Source: Acidobacteriota bacterium (lineage in GTDB: Bacteria; Acidobacteriota; Vicinamibacteria; Marinacidobacterales; Marinacidobacteraceae). From it: a stretch of DNA of 64,000 nucleotides. The stretch lies in contig JAJDVI010000085.1 of NCBI GenBank assembly GCA_022826195.1, positions 1 through 64,000 of the forward strand, written 5' to 3'. Under the pieces are notes generated by a model. The model saw nothing but the letters and a program-made list of their open reading frames with translations. It did no database searches and was not told the origin of the DNA. Positions within the stretch are counted from its first letter, which is position 1, and every line of letters starts with the position of its first letter. A program made the position numbers and the translations under genes. Of this stretch, positions 1 through 8,406 are shown piece after piece.

Positions 1-2714
1 CTCCCCGTGTCGCTGCTGCCGGTCCGGGCGCTCGTGCCCGCGCCGCGCACGGTGACCGTCAGGCTGACCGTGACGTTGGTGTTGGCGCTTACCGTCGGGC
101 GCGTCCAGGTCGGCGTGGCCGACGCGTCGTCGTGCAGCGCGCCGCCGCTCACGTCCCAGTCGTACTCCGGTGAACCGTCGTAGGCGCCGCCGGCGAGGGT
201 CGCGCCGAGTTGCACCGCCGTGCCCTCGTCCCCGTCCGCTATGGCGTTGATCGACACCGACGGCGCGGACGCCGCCGGCGGTGTCACCGTGGTGTCGCGC
301 ACCAGCGCCGAACGGCTGGCGTCCGCGGTGTCGCTGGTGTTGTCGCGGGCGACCGTGCCGGTGCCGCGGGCGGTCACCGTCAGGCGCACGGTGTGGCTGG
401 TGTTCGATGTCACCAACGGGCGGGTCCAGACCGGGGTGGCCGAGGCGGGGTCGTTGAGCGCGCCGCCGTCCGCCTGCCAGGCGTACTCGAGCGCGCCGTC
501 GTAGGTGCCGCCCGACAAGGACGCGCCAAGGGTCACCGACGCGCCCTCGTCCCCCGCCGCGATGGCGTCGATCGAGACCGACGGCGCAGCCGCCGCCGGC
601 AGCTGCGGGGCGTCGCGCACCAGCGCGCTGCGCGTGTCGCTGTCCCCGTCGCTCGTGCCGTCGCGGGCGTTCGTGCCCGTGCCCCGCACCGTCACCGTCA
701 GGCGCACGGCGTAGCTCGTGTCCGCGCCCACCGACGGGCGCGTCCAGGTCGGCGCCGCCAGGGTGGCGTCGTCGAGCCGGCCGCCGTTCACGCGCCACGC
801 GTACTCCGGCGCGCCGTCGTACGTCCCGCCCGCAAGCGTCGCGCCAAGCCGTACGGTCGTGCCCTCGTCGCCGGCGGGAACCGCGCCGATCGACACCGTC
901 GGCGCCTCCGCCGCGGGAGTCGCGTCGCCGCCCTCCGACAGCACCAGGCTGTACGCGCCCCGCGTCCGCGGGTTGAACCCCTCCACCACCACGTAGTAGG
1001 TCCCGGCGTCCAGCCGGTCCGTCGTGAAGCGGAAGTTCTCGCCCTCGCCGTCGTCGTTCGAGTCAGCCAGCACGAAGCCGTGGATACCGTACTCCACCCA
1101 CCCCCAGGTGTCCGTCGAGCCCGTCGTCTCCGCCGTGAACGACCCGGCTTCGTCGAGGTCGACGCGGAAGTAGTCCTGTTCGCCCGCGTCCAGGTAGCCG
1201 GCCGTCGTCGACGGGATGTCCACCCTCGTCGCCGTCGCCTGGTTGTCCCCGTGATCGTCCGCCGACGCGAATACCCGCGCGAACGTCAGAATCTCGCCCG
1301 AGCGGGTGCTCACGTACACGTGCTGGCCGTCCGGGCTCGCCGCCGCGCCCACCGGCGCGCCGCTCGCGGGCATCGTGCCGACGTACGACCCACCATCGGA
1401 ACCCGACGACAGCACCGACCCCTCGCAGAACACGTCCACCGCCGGACCCGGGCGCAGCGCCGCGACGGCGCATCCGGCGAGGCCGTTCACCGTGTCAACC
1501 GGTGTCGTCGGCACCGCCCGCGACTCCCTGCGCAGCGCGACCCACCGCATGCCTTCGGAGCCCGCCGCCAGCAGCCGTTCCCCCGCCGCATCGTACGCCA
1601 GCGGCGATCCCGCAACCGCCACCCCCGTCGGCGTCGCCGCGAGCCGGCCCGTCCGACGATCCCTCCCGATCGCCAGCAGCCCTTCGTCGCCCACCGCGTA
1701 CACCCGACCCGGGCGGCCGACCACGGCGCCGCGCATCCCCCAGACGGACGCCGCACCCGCAAAGGCCAGAGTCCCGTCCCGACCGACGGCGAAGGTATCC
1801 AGTCCGGCGATGCCCACGCGATGCACGAGGTCGCCCGCGGTATCGACCAGCAACCGGCCACACCCCCCCCCCGGTTCGCCGGCCACCTCCATGTCCAGGG
1901 CCGCGCCGCCATCGGCGGGGAACGACTGCCAATTGCCGCAATCGTGGGCGATCACGCGGTCCCGCGCTCCGTCCCACACCAGCGCCGCCGCGGCGAGGTC
2001 CGCGTCCACATGCCCAACGACCGCCAGCACGCCGGTCGCCGCGTCACGCTCGAACGCCGTCAGGCCGATGCCGGAGCCCAGGTACAGCCGGCCGCCGCCG
2101 AACGCCAGCCCACCGGGGCGGCGGATCGCCACCGGCACGCCGCGGGCATCCGGGCCACCGTCGACCAGCCGGCCCGAATGGCGCAGCCCCGACGGGCCCG
2201 CCACCTCCCGCCAGTGGAGCACAACGTCGCCGCCGGGACCGTCCAGGACACCCACCGACACCGGGTAGTCCGCACCCGCCCGCGCGCGGAAAAACGCTCC
2301 ACCGCGTCCGGGGCGGCCTTGCCAACGGCTCGACGCCATGACCCGATGGGAGTCGGGATCGAGGACGGTCACTGCCCAAAGCGCGCCGGGACCCGGCACG
2401 GAAAGACCGTACCAACCGTCGGCCGGCGCCCGGAACGTCCGCCAGACGGCATCGCGGCCGACTACCTCCGTCCCGAGCTCCGTCCCGAGCTCCGTCCCGA
2501 ACCCGGCGCCGAGCGACGGCCCACCGGCCGCGGACCGATCCGGCCCCGGCACCGTTCCGCGGGTGGCCGTCGCGGACGCCGCGTCGTCCGGGTCACGATC
2601 CCTCGGCGCCTCCGCCCGGGGCGCCGGTTCCGACGCTGCAAGGCCCTCGTCGGGGTCGAAAGCCAGCAACGCGGGAAGCAGCGCCAGCAGCGCACCGACC
2701 CCGATTCGTCGCAT
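1..2714 (-). CDS. Large secreted beta-propeller / PPC / Ig-repeat protein (partial, C-terminus off left edge)
   Basis: An open minus-strand frame runs from ATG at 2714 to the window edge with no stop, giving at least 904 residues. It starts MRRIGVGALLALLPALLA, a signal peptide. Residues about 190-480 look like beta-propeller blades (for example SPDGQHVYVSTRSGEILTF). Residues about 486-590 form a bacterial pre-peptidase C-terminal (PPC) domain (DNQATATRV, DYFRVDL, GTYYVVVEGF). From about residue 600 come at least three Ig-like repeats of 106-107 residues, each opening with P-T/S-V-S-I; the matching DNA copies sit at about 880, 562 and 241. A 12-bp triplet repeat near 2467-2503 encodes GTEL three times and may be slippage-prone. 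The role is unknown; a cell-surface or secreted adhesion or binding protein is inferred. The protein's repeats could continue past the edge. Confidence 0.8.
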   Translation of the reverse strand, partial: MRRIGVGALLALLPALLAFDPDEGLAASEPAPRAEAPRDRDPDDAASATATRGTVPGPDRSAAGGPSLGAGFGTELGTELGTEVVGRDAVWRTFRAPADGWYGLSVPGPGALWAVTVLDPDSHRVMASSRWQGRPGRGGAFFRARAGADYPVSVGVLDGPGGDVVLHWREVAGPSGLRHSGRLVDGGPDARGVPVAIRRPGGLAFGGGRLYLGSGIGLTAFERDAATGVLAVVGHVDADLAAAALVWDGARDRVIAHDCGNWQSFPADGGAALDMEVAGEPGGGCGRLLVDTAGDLVHRVGIAGLDTFAVGRDGTLAFAGAASVWGMRGAVVGRPGRVYAVGDEGLLAIGRDRRTGRLAATPTGVAVAGSPLAYDAAGERLLAAGSEGMRWVALRRESRAVPTTPVDTVNGLAGCAVAALRPGPAVDVFCEGSVLSSGSDGGSYVGTMPASGAPVGAAASPDGQHVYVSTRSGEILTFARVFASADDHGDNQATATRVDIPSTTAGYLDAGEQDYFRVDLDEAGSFTAETTGSTDTWGWVEYGIHGFVLADSNDDGEGENFRFTTDRLDAGTYYVVVEGFNPRTRGAYSLVLSEGGDATPAAEAPTVSIGAVPAGDEGTTVRLGATLAGGTYDGAPEYAWRVNGGRLDDATLAAPTWTRPSVGADTSYAVRLTVTVRGTGTNARDGTSDGDSDTRSALVRDAPQLPAAAAPSVSIDAIAAGDEGASVTLGASLSGGTYDGALEYAWQADGGALNDPASATPVWTRPLVTSNTSHTVRLTVTARGTGTVARDNTSDTADASRSALVRDTTVTPPAASAPSVSINAIADGDEGTAVQLGATLAGGAYDGSPEYDWDVSGGALHDDASATPTWTRPTVSANTNVTVSLTVTVRGAGTSARTGSSDTG

Positions 2715-2927
2715 GGCTGCTGCCACGCTAGGACCGAGACATCACCGAGGTGACGGAAGAAGGCCGTTGCCCGTGCATGAGAGTTGTCCCATCAATGGCT
2801 TACGCCAACACAGAGGGAGATCAGCCTCTGGCCGCACAGTGTAACGCCGAACGGTCGGACTTCCAGTCCCTTTTGGCCGGCTTGGGCGTCGGTTGCGGGC
2901 GCTCGCATGACGAATGACCGGCACCGC

Positions 2928-2955
2928 TTTACACCGCCCGGGCGCGCCCTATAAT
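2928..2955 (+). promoter_or_regulatory. Sigma70-type promoter of the fadR-like/RND operon
   Basis: TTTACA at 2928-2933 and TATAAT at 2950-2955 are separated by 16 bp, close to the sigma70 consensus and conspicuous in such GC-rich DNA. The -10 box touches the first operator palindrome. Transcription should start near 2962, leaving a leader of about 28 nt before the ATG at 2991. Confidence 0.8.
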
Positions 2956-2981
2956 TGGTCGGACCAATTTGGTCCGACCAA
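2955..2981 (+). promoter_or_regulatory. Double FadR/PdhR-type operator
   Basis: Two 13-bp palindromes, TTGGTCGGACCAA (2955-2967) and TTGGTCCGACCAA (2969-2981), lie one base apart. Each matches the TTGGTnnnACCAA core of GntR-family FadR-subfamily operators. They overlap the end of the -10 box and the expected transcription start, so binding should repress. The gene directly downstream encodes a FadR-type regulator, so autoregulation is the natural reading. Close spacing suggests cooperative binding of two dimers. Confidence 0.8.
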
Positions 2982-2990
2982 CGCACCGGC

Positions 2991-3728
2991 ATGGCCGCAC
3001 AGCACGAAGTCATCGCCAACAGCCTGACGCGCGACATCCTCTCCGGCCGCTATCGCCCGGGCGAGCGGCTCCCCTCCGAACGGGACCTCGCCACGCGCTT
3101 CGATGTCAACCGGGGCGCGGTCCGGGAGGCCGTCAAGAGCCTGCAGCAGCTCGGCATCGTCGACGTCCAGCCGGGGGGCGCGCGCGTCGCATCCGTGGAG
3201 GAAGCGAGCTTCGAGGTGATCGGCAAGCTGCTCGAGGTCCACGACGTACCCGACCCGGACCTCGTGACGCAGGTGCTGCAGGTCATCGGGGCGTTGTTCA
3301 AGCTCGCCGCCGAGACCGCGATCGAGCAGGCGTCGGACGACGAACTCCAGAACATCGCATCGCATGCGCGCCGCATCCGCGACTCCGTGCGGAGCGCCGC
3401 CGGCGCCCACGGGGAGGACATGGTCGCGCGCTTCGAGCTGATGCGGGCGGTCATGGAAGTCTCCGGCAACCTGGCGACGCGCATCGTCTCCCGCGGGCTC
3501 CTGACCCAGGTGGCCAGGCGTGTCGGCAACCTCGTGGAGCACTACGAGGTGGTCGAGCCGGACCGGTACACCGCCGGCATGGCCGAGTTCGAACACGCAC
3601 TGCTCGACCGTGACCGCGCCCGGCTGCGCGACAGCCTCGACGCGATCACGGATCTCAGCCGCGAAACCATTTTGCAGGCGATCGCGCGGGCGGGACCGCC
3701 GGCCCGCCGGGAGGCCTTCGCCCGATGA
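2991..3728 (+). CDS. FadR-subfamily GntR transcriptional regulator
   Basis: This 245-residue protein has an N-terminal winged helix-turn-helix (residues about 5-70: YRPGERLPSERDLATRFDVNRGAVREAVKSLQ broken as GERLPSERDLA and NRGAVREAVKSL) and an all-helical ligand-binding C-terminal domain of the FadR/FCD type. The start was set at ATG 2991 (MAAQHEV), because the upstream TTG at 2955 lies inside the operator. The gene overlaps the next one by four bases (ATGA), so it is translationally coupled to the RND adaptor. The likely job is ligand-responsive control of its own operon. The ligand is unknown; acyl-CoA and organic acids are usual for the subfamily. Confidence 0.85.
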   Translation: MAAQHEVIANSLTRDILSGRYRPGERLPSERDLATRFDVNRGAVREAVKSLQQLGIVDVQPGGARVASVEEASFEVIGKLLEVHDVPDPDLVTQVLQVIGALFKLAAETAIEQASDDELQNIASHARRIRDSVRSAAGAHGEDMVARFELMRAVMEVSGNLATRIVSRGLLTQVARRVGNLVEHYEVVEPDRYTAGMAEFEHALLDRDRARLRDSLDAITDLSRETILQAIARAGPPARREAFAR

Positions 3729-4918
3729 ACAAGACCGTCCTGATCCCCTCCGTCGTCGTGGTGGTGTCGATCTTCGCCGCCCTCACGCTCATGGCCACGG
3801 CCCCCCGGCTCGAGCCCAACGCGCCGGAGCCGATCCCGCTCACGGTCCGCGTCACGACCGTGGCGCCGGCCCCGATCCGACTTGCGGTCGCTTCCCAGGG
3901 CACGGTCGGACCGAGCACCGAGAGCCAGCTGATTCCGGAAGTCTCCGGACGCGTCCTGTGGATGTCGCCGTCCCTCGTCGCCGGCGGTTACTTCGAGGCC
4001 GGCGACCCGCTGCTGCGGCTCGACGACGAGGATCTGGCCGCGGCCGTCGCCCGGGCCCGGGCCAACCTCACCCGCTCCGAAGCCGAACACCAGCATGCCC
4101 GCTTCGAGTACGGGCGCATCCGCAGCCTCGGCGAGCGGCAGTTGGCCAGCCGCTCGCAGATCGAGAACGGCCTGCGCGCCTACCGCATCGCCGCGGCGGC
4201 CCTGCAGGACGCGCGCCTGGCGCACGAGCAGGCCGCCCGGGATCTCGCCCGCGGCGAGGTCCGCGCCCCGTTCACCGGGCTGGTGCGATCGGAGCAGGTG
4301 GACCTCGGGCAGTTCGTGGCGCGCGGCGCGCCGATCGCGACGATCTACGCCACCGACGTCGTGGAAGTGCGGCTCCCCATCGCCGATCGGGAACTCGCCT
4401 TCCTGAACCTGCCGTTCGGGCACCGCGGCGCGCTGCCGGAACCCCTGCGGGCGCGCGTGACGCTGTCCGCCGACTACGGTGGACGACCGATCGCCTGGAC
4501 GGGCCACCTCGTGCGCACCGAGGCGGAGATCGACATGAAGAGCCGCATGGTGCACGTCGTCGCCCGGGTCACCAACGCCGGCGCGTCCCCGCCGCTGCCG
4601 GTCGGCCTGTTCGTCAACGCCGACATCGAGGGGGTCGAGGCGACGGACATCGTGGACCTGCCGCGCAACGCGCTGCTCCGCGGCAACCGCGTGGTGATCG
4701 TCGACGAGGAAGACCGGCTCCAGTACCGGCAGATCGTCCCGTTGCGCCTGTACCGGGACCGCGTCCTGGTCGAGGACGGCCTGCGCGCCGGCGAGCGGGT
4801 CTGCGTCTCGCCCCTGCAGACCGTCATCGAAGGCATGCGGGTGCGGCCCATCGACGATGCGGCGGAGGCCGCCGCCCCCGAAGCGGGGGCGCCGGGCGGC
4901 ACGCCGACGGCCGCCTAG
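3725..4918 (+). CDS. RND efflux periplasmic adaptor (HlyD/AcrA family)
   Basis: The 397-residue protein has an N-terminal membrane anchor (LIPSVVVVVSIFAALTLMA). A lipoyl half-motif follows (VGPSTESQLIPEVSGRV, residues about 55-75), then an alpha-hairpin (about 110-175), the second lipoyl half (GEVRAPFTGLVRSEQVDLG) and beta-barrel/membrane-proximal domains. It lacks a lipobox Cys, so it is anchored by its helix. It would bridge the inner membrane permease downstream to an outer membrane channel. It follows the regulator with an ATGA overlap and precedes the permease by 30 bp. No TolC-like gene is visible here. Confidence 0.9.
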   Translation: MNKTVLIPSVVVVVSIFAALTLMATAPRLEPNAPEPIPLTVRVTTVAPAPIRLAVASQGTVGPSTESQLIPEVSGRVLWMSPSLVAGGYFEAGDPLLRLDDEDLAAAVARARANLTRSEAEHQHARFEYGRIRSLGERQLASRSQIENGLRAYRIAAAALQDARLAHEQAARDLARGEVRAPFTGLVRSEQVDLGQFVARGAPIATIYATDVVEVRLPIADRELAFLNLPFGHRGALPEPLRARVTLSADYGGRPIAWTGHLVRTEAEIDMKSRMVHVVARVTNAGASPPLPVGLFVNADIEGVEATDIVDLPRNALLRGNRVVIVDEEDRLQYRQIVPLRLYRDRVLVEDGLRAGERVCVSPLQTVIEGMRVRPIDDAAEAAAPEAGAPGGTPTAA

Positions 4919-4948
4919 CCCGCACTTACCCGAACGCCCGAGGGCACC

Positions 4949-6520
4949 ATGCTGCGCGTGATCTCCTGGTTCAGCCACAACATCGTGGCCGCCAACCTGC
5001 TGATGACGATCCTCGTCATCGGTGGCGTCATGGCCCTGTTCACGGTGCACCAGGAAGAGTTCCCCAACATCGAGTTCGAGATGGTCAACGTCAGCGTGCC
5101 CTACCTCGGCGCGGCCCCCGAGGAGGCGGAACTCGGCGTGTGCGTGCGCATCGAAGAGGCCATCGAGGGCGTGGAGGGGATCGAGAAGGTCTATTCGACG
5201 GCCAGCGAAGGCGCCTGCGCCGTACGGGCGCAACTCTACGAAGGCGCCGACGAGGCCGCCGCCGTCAACGAGATCAAGAGCCAGGTGGACGGCATCTCCT
5301 CGTTCCCGGTGGAGACCGAGAAACCGATCGTCTCGGCGATGTCGTTCCGCCACAACGTCATGGAGATCGCCGTGGCGGGCGACGCCCCGGAACGCACGCT
5401 GAAGGAGATCGCCCGGGGGATCCGGGACGACATCGCGGCCCTCGACGGGATCTCCCAGGTCGACCTCATGTACACCCGGCCCTACGAGATCTCCGTGGAG
5501 GTCTCGGAGTACATGCTGCGCCGCCACGGCCTGACGCTCGACGACGTCGCGCATGCGCTGCGGCGGGCGTCCCTCGACATGCCCGGCGGCACGCTGCGGA
5601 CCGAGGGCGGCGAGATCCTGCTGCGCACCAAGGGACAGGCCTATCTCGGGACCGAGTTCGAGGACCTCGTCGTACTGACGCGGGAGGACGGCACGCGCGT
5701 GTACCTCCGGGATGTCGCCCAGGTCCGGGACGGCTTCGCCGAAGGCGACCTGCTGGCGCTTTTCGACGGGCGGCCGGCCGCCATCGTCAAGGTCCTCCGG
5801 ATCGGCAAGGAAGACATCATGGAGATGGCCGAGAAGGTGCGCGACTACGTCGCCGACGCCCGCCTGCGGATGCCCGACGGCATCGAGCTGGCGGTGTGGG
5901 CCGACGCCTCCAGGGACCTGCAGGAACGGGTGAGCACGCTGCTGCGCACCGCCGGTTCGGGCCTGGTGCTCGTGCTCGCGGTCCTCGCCCTCTTCCTGCG
6001 GTTCCGGCTGGCCATGTGGGTCGCCGTGGGCATTCCGATCGCCATGCTCGGCACGATCGCGCTCTTCCCCTTCTTCGACGTGTCCATCAGCACGATGACC
6101 GTGATGTCCTTCATCCTCGTGCTCGGCATCCTGGTCGACGACGCGATCGTCGTGGGGGAACGCGTGCACGCCCACGAGCAGCTCGGCAAGCCGCCCATCC
6201 AGGCCGCCGTCGAGGGCACCTGGGAGGTCGCCGTCCCCGTCATCTTCGGCGTGCTGACGACCGTCGCCGCGTTCCTGCCCCTGTTGATGGTGGCCGGCCG
6301 GATGTCCTCGTTCTTCGGCGTCATCGGGGTGGTCGTCATCATGGCGCTCGCGATGTCGATCGAGGAGAGCCAGTGGATCCTCCCGGCCCACCTCGCGCAC
6401 CGCAAGCGCGACGAGTCGGGCCGCATGGCCGGCCGGTGGAACGCCATCCAGTCCCGTTTCTCCGGCGCGCTGATGCACTTCGCGGCGAACGGCTACGTCC
6501 GGTTCCTGCGCCGCGCATGC
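4949..6520 (+). CDS. RND-family efflux permease, 3' half missing
   Basis: The frame encodes a clean N-terminal half of an AcrB/MdtB-like permease: TM1 (NIVAANLLMTILVIGGVMAL), the first porter domain, and TM2-TM6, including the GILVDDAIVVGERVHAHE segment that corresponds to the proton-relay helix. Homology stops at about residue 521 (NGYVRFLRRA). There a palindromic dispersed repeat begins (6518-6545) and the frame becomes meaningless, running to a stop inside the next gene. Family members are about 1,000-1,050 residues, so roughly half is missing, including the second porter domain and TM7-12. The product cannot be a functional pump. Either recombination at the repeat deleted the rest or the contig is wrongly joined here. 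Confidence 0.8.
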
Positions 6521-6548
6521 CGGTCTGAAGACCGGCGGTCCCGGGAAA
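6511..6548 (+). repeat. Dispersed palindromic repeat, copy 1 (truncated)
   Basis: It contains the hairpin GCCGGTCTGAAGACCGGC followed by GGTCCCGGG. The 28 bases at 6518-6545 are the exact reverse complement of 56571-56598. Only the right-hand hairpin of the family is clear. It sits exactly where the RND permease loses homology. Confidence 0.85.
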
Positions 6549-6602
6549 GGGGCGATCCTGGCGTGGGTGGTTGCGTAAGATCACCGGTTCGGAGGTGTTC
6601 CC

Positions 6603-8387
6603 ATGGAAGCGCAGACCCTCAATCAGCTTTTCGCCGCCGCCTGTGCGCGGCACAACAAGGACGACGCCATCCTCCACAAGGAGGGAGGGGAGTGGAAGAA
6701 GCTCTCGTCCGCGGCGTGGCTGGACGCCGCGCGGGATGCGGCGGTGGGCCTGTCGCTCCGCGGCGTGGAGAAGGGGGACCGGGTGGTGCTCCTGTCGGAG
6801 AACCGGCTGGAATGGTTCACCATCGAAGCGGGGCTCCAGATCCTGGGCGCCGTGACGGTCCCGATCTATCCCACCCTCACCGCGCAGCAGGCCGCCTACA
6901 TCATCCGGGACTCGGGCGCGAGAGTGGTGATCGCCTCCTCGGCGGAACAGCAGGCCAAGATCGCGGAAGTCCGGGACTCGCTGCCGGCCGTCGAGATGGT
7001 CTTCACGCTCGACGCGCCGGTGGAGGGGTCGGGGGATCAGTCGTGGTCGAGGGTGATCGACGCCGGCAAGAGCTCGCGCGCGGTGGACTCCGGAGCGGCC
7101 GAGCGCCTCGCGGCGGCGGTTTCCGGTGACGACCTCGCCACCATCATCTACACCTCGGGAACCACCGGGAACCCGAAGGGGGTGATGCTCACGCAGCAGA
7201 ACCTGGTGCAGAACACCCTCGTCTCCCACGAGGCGCTGACGCTGACGCCGGAGGACCGGGCGATCTCCGTGCTGCCCTACAGCCACGTGTTCGCCCGCAT
7301 GGTGGCGCACTACCTCTACCCGCACGCCGGGGTCACGATCGCGATCGCGGAGAGCATGGACACCCTGGTCGAGAACATCGGGGAAGTCCATCCCACCGTG
7401 ATGGCGTGCGTGCCTCGCTTCTACGAGAAGATGCGGGACAAGGTCCTCGAGTCGGCGGCCGCCGGGAGCCCCCTGAAGCAGAAGATCTTCAAATGGGCGT
7501 TCTCGGTCGGCTACGCGGTGGGCAAGCACCGCCAGGACGGCACCTCCGTGCCCGCGGGCCTGAAGTTCAAGTACGGACTGGCGACCAAGCTGGTCTTCAG
7601 CAAGCTCCACGCCCGCATGGGCGGGCGCATGGAGCTCTTCGTCTCCGGCGGAGCGGCGCTTCCCCGCGACGTCGCCGAGTTTTTCCTGGCCGCGGGCTGG
7701 GTGGTGATCGAGGGCTACGGCCTGACGGAGACCTCGCCGGTCATCACCGTGAACCGCCGGGAGCGCTTCCGGTTCGGAACGGTGGGGATTCCCGTGCGCG
7801 GCGTGGAGGTCAAGATCGCCGACGACGGGGAAATCCTCTGCCGCGGCCACAACGTGATGAAGGGGTACTTCGGCAACGAGGCGGCCACGCGCGAGGCGAT
7901 CGTGGACGGCTGGTTCCACACCGGCGACGTCGGGGCCTTCGACGAGGACGGCTTCCTGCGGATCACCGACCGGAAGAAGGACCTGCTCGTCACCGCCGGC
8001 GGCAAGAACGTCGCGCCACAGCCGATCGAGGGAACCCTCAAGTCGAGCGTCTATATCGCCGAACTGGTGATGGTCGGGGACGGCAGACCCTACCTCTCGG
8101 CGCTGGTCGCGCCGGACTTCGAGCAGCTCGGGCGCTGGTGCGAGGGAGAGGGGATCGCCGCCGAAGGCCCCGAGGCGATGGCCGCCCACGAGCGCGTCCA
8201 GGCGCACCTCATGGCGGAGATCGGCCGGCTGAGCGAGGGGCTCGCGTCCTTCGAGCAGGTCAAGAAGATCGCCGTGGTGACGGCGGCCTTCACCATCGAG
8301 AGCGGGGAACTGACGCCCACCATGAAGGTGAAGCGCCGGGTGGTGGCGGAGCGGTACGCCGACCTGATCGAATCCCTCTACGGCTGA
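6603..8387 (+). CDS. Long-chain acyl-CoA synthetase (AMP-forming)
   Basis: This 594-residue ANL-superfamily enzyme activates fatty acids with ATP and CoA. The P-loop motif A5 is TIIYTSGTTGNPKGVMLT (about residue 178). The adenylate-binding YGLTETSPVI follows near residue 372, and the hinge and catalytic segment is GWFHTGDVGAFDEDGFLRITDRKKDLL (two stretches, near 436-460). Length matches FadD15/FAA-type bacterial enzymes. A Shine-Dalgarno GGAGG lies at 6591-6595, eight bases before the ATG. It is followed closely by gatB and may be co-transcribed with it, though the functions are unrelated. Confidence 0.92.
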   Translation: MEAQTLNQLFAAACARHNKDDAILHKEGGEWKKLSSAAWLDAARDAAVGLSLRGVEKGDRVVLLSENRLEWFTIEAGLQILGAVTVPIYPTLTAQQAAYIIRDSGARVVIASSAEQQAKIAEVRDSLPAVEMVFTLDAPVEGSGDQSWSRVIDAGKSSRAVDSGAAERLAAAVSGDDLATIIYTSGTTGNPKGVMLTQQNLVQNTLVSHEALTLTPEDRAISVLPYSHVFARMVAHYLYPHAGVTIAIAESMDTLVENIGEVHPTVMACVPRFYEKMRDKVLESAAAGSPLKQKIFKWAFSVGYAVGKHRQDGTSVPAGLKFKYGLATKLVFSKLHARMGGRMELFVSGGAALPRDVAEFFLAAGWVVIEGYGLTETSPVITVNRRERFRFGTVGIPVRGVEVKIADDGEILCRGHNVMKGYFGNEAATREAIVDGWFHTGDVGAFDEDGFLRITDRKKDLLVTAGGKNVAPQPIEGTLKSSVYIAELVMVGDGRPYLSALVAPDFEQLGRWCEGEGIAAEGPEAMAAHERVQAHLMAEIGRLSEGLASFEQVKKIAVVTAAFTIESGELTPTMKVKRRVVAERYADLIESLYG

Positions 8388-8406
8388 CGGTTCCGTCCGG
8401 GACCCG

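Noticed and set aside
210-2753. Very long plus-strand open frame (847 codons)
   Set aside because: Its translation is arginine/histidine-rich with no domains; the opposite strand encodes a coherent signal-peptide, propeller, PPC and Ig-repeat protein.
3520-6528. 1,002-codon plus-strand frame and a 978-codon minus frame across the RND genes
   Set aside because: Both are shadows of the adaptor and permease, with low-complexity Arg/Pro or His/Asp translations.
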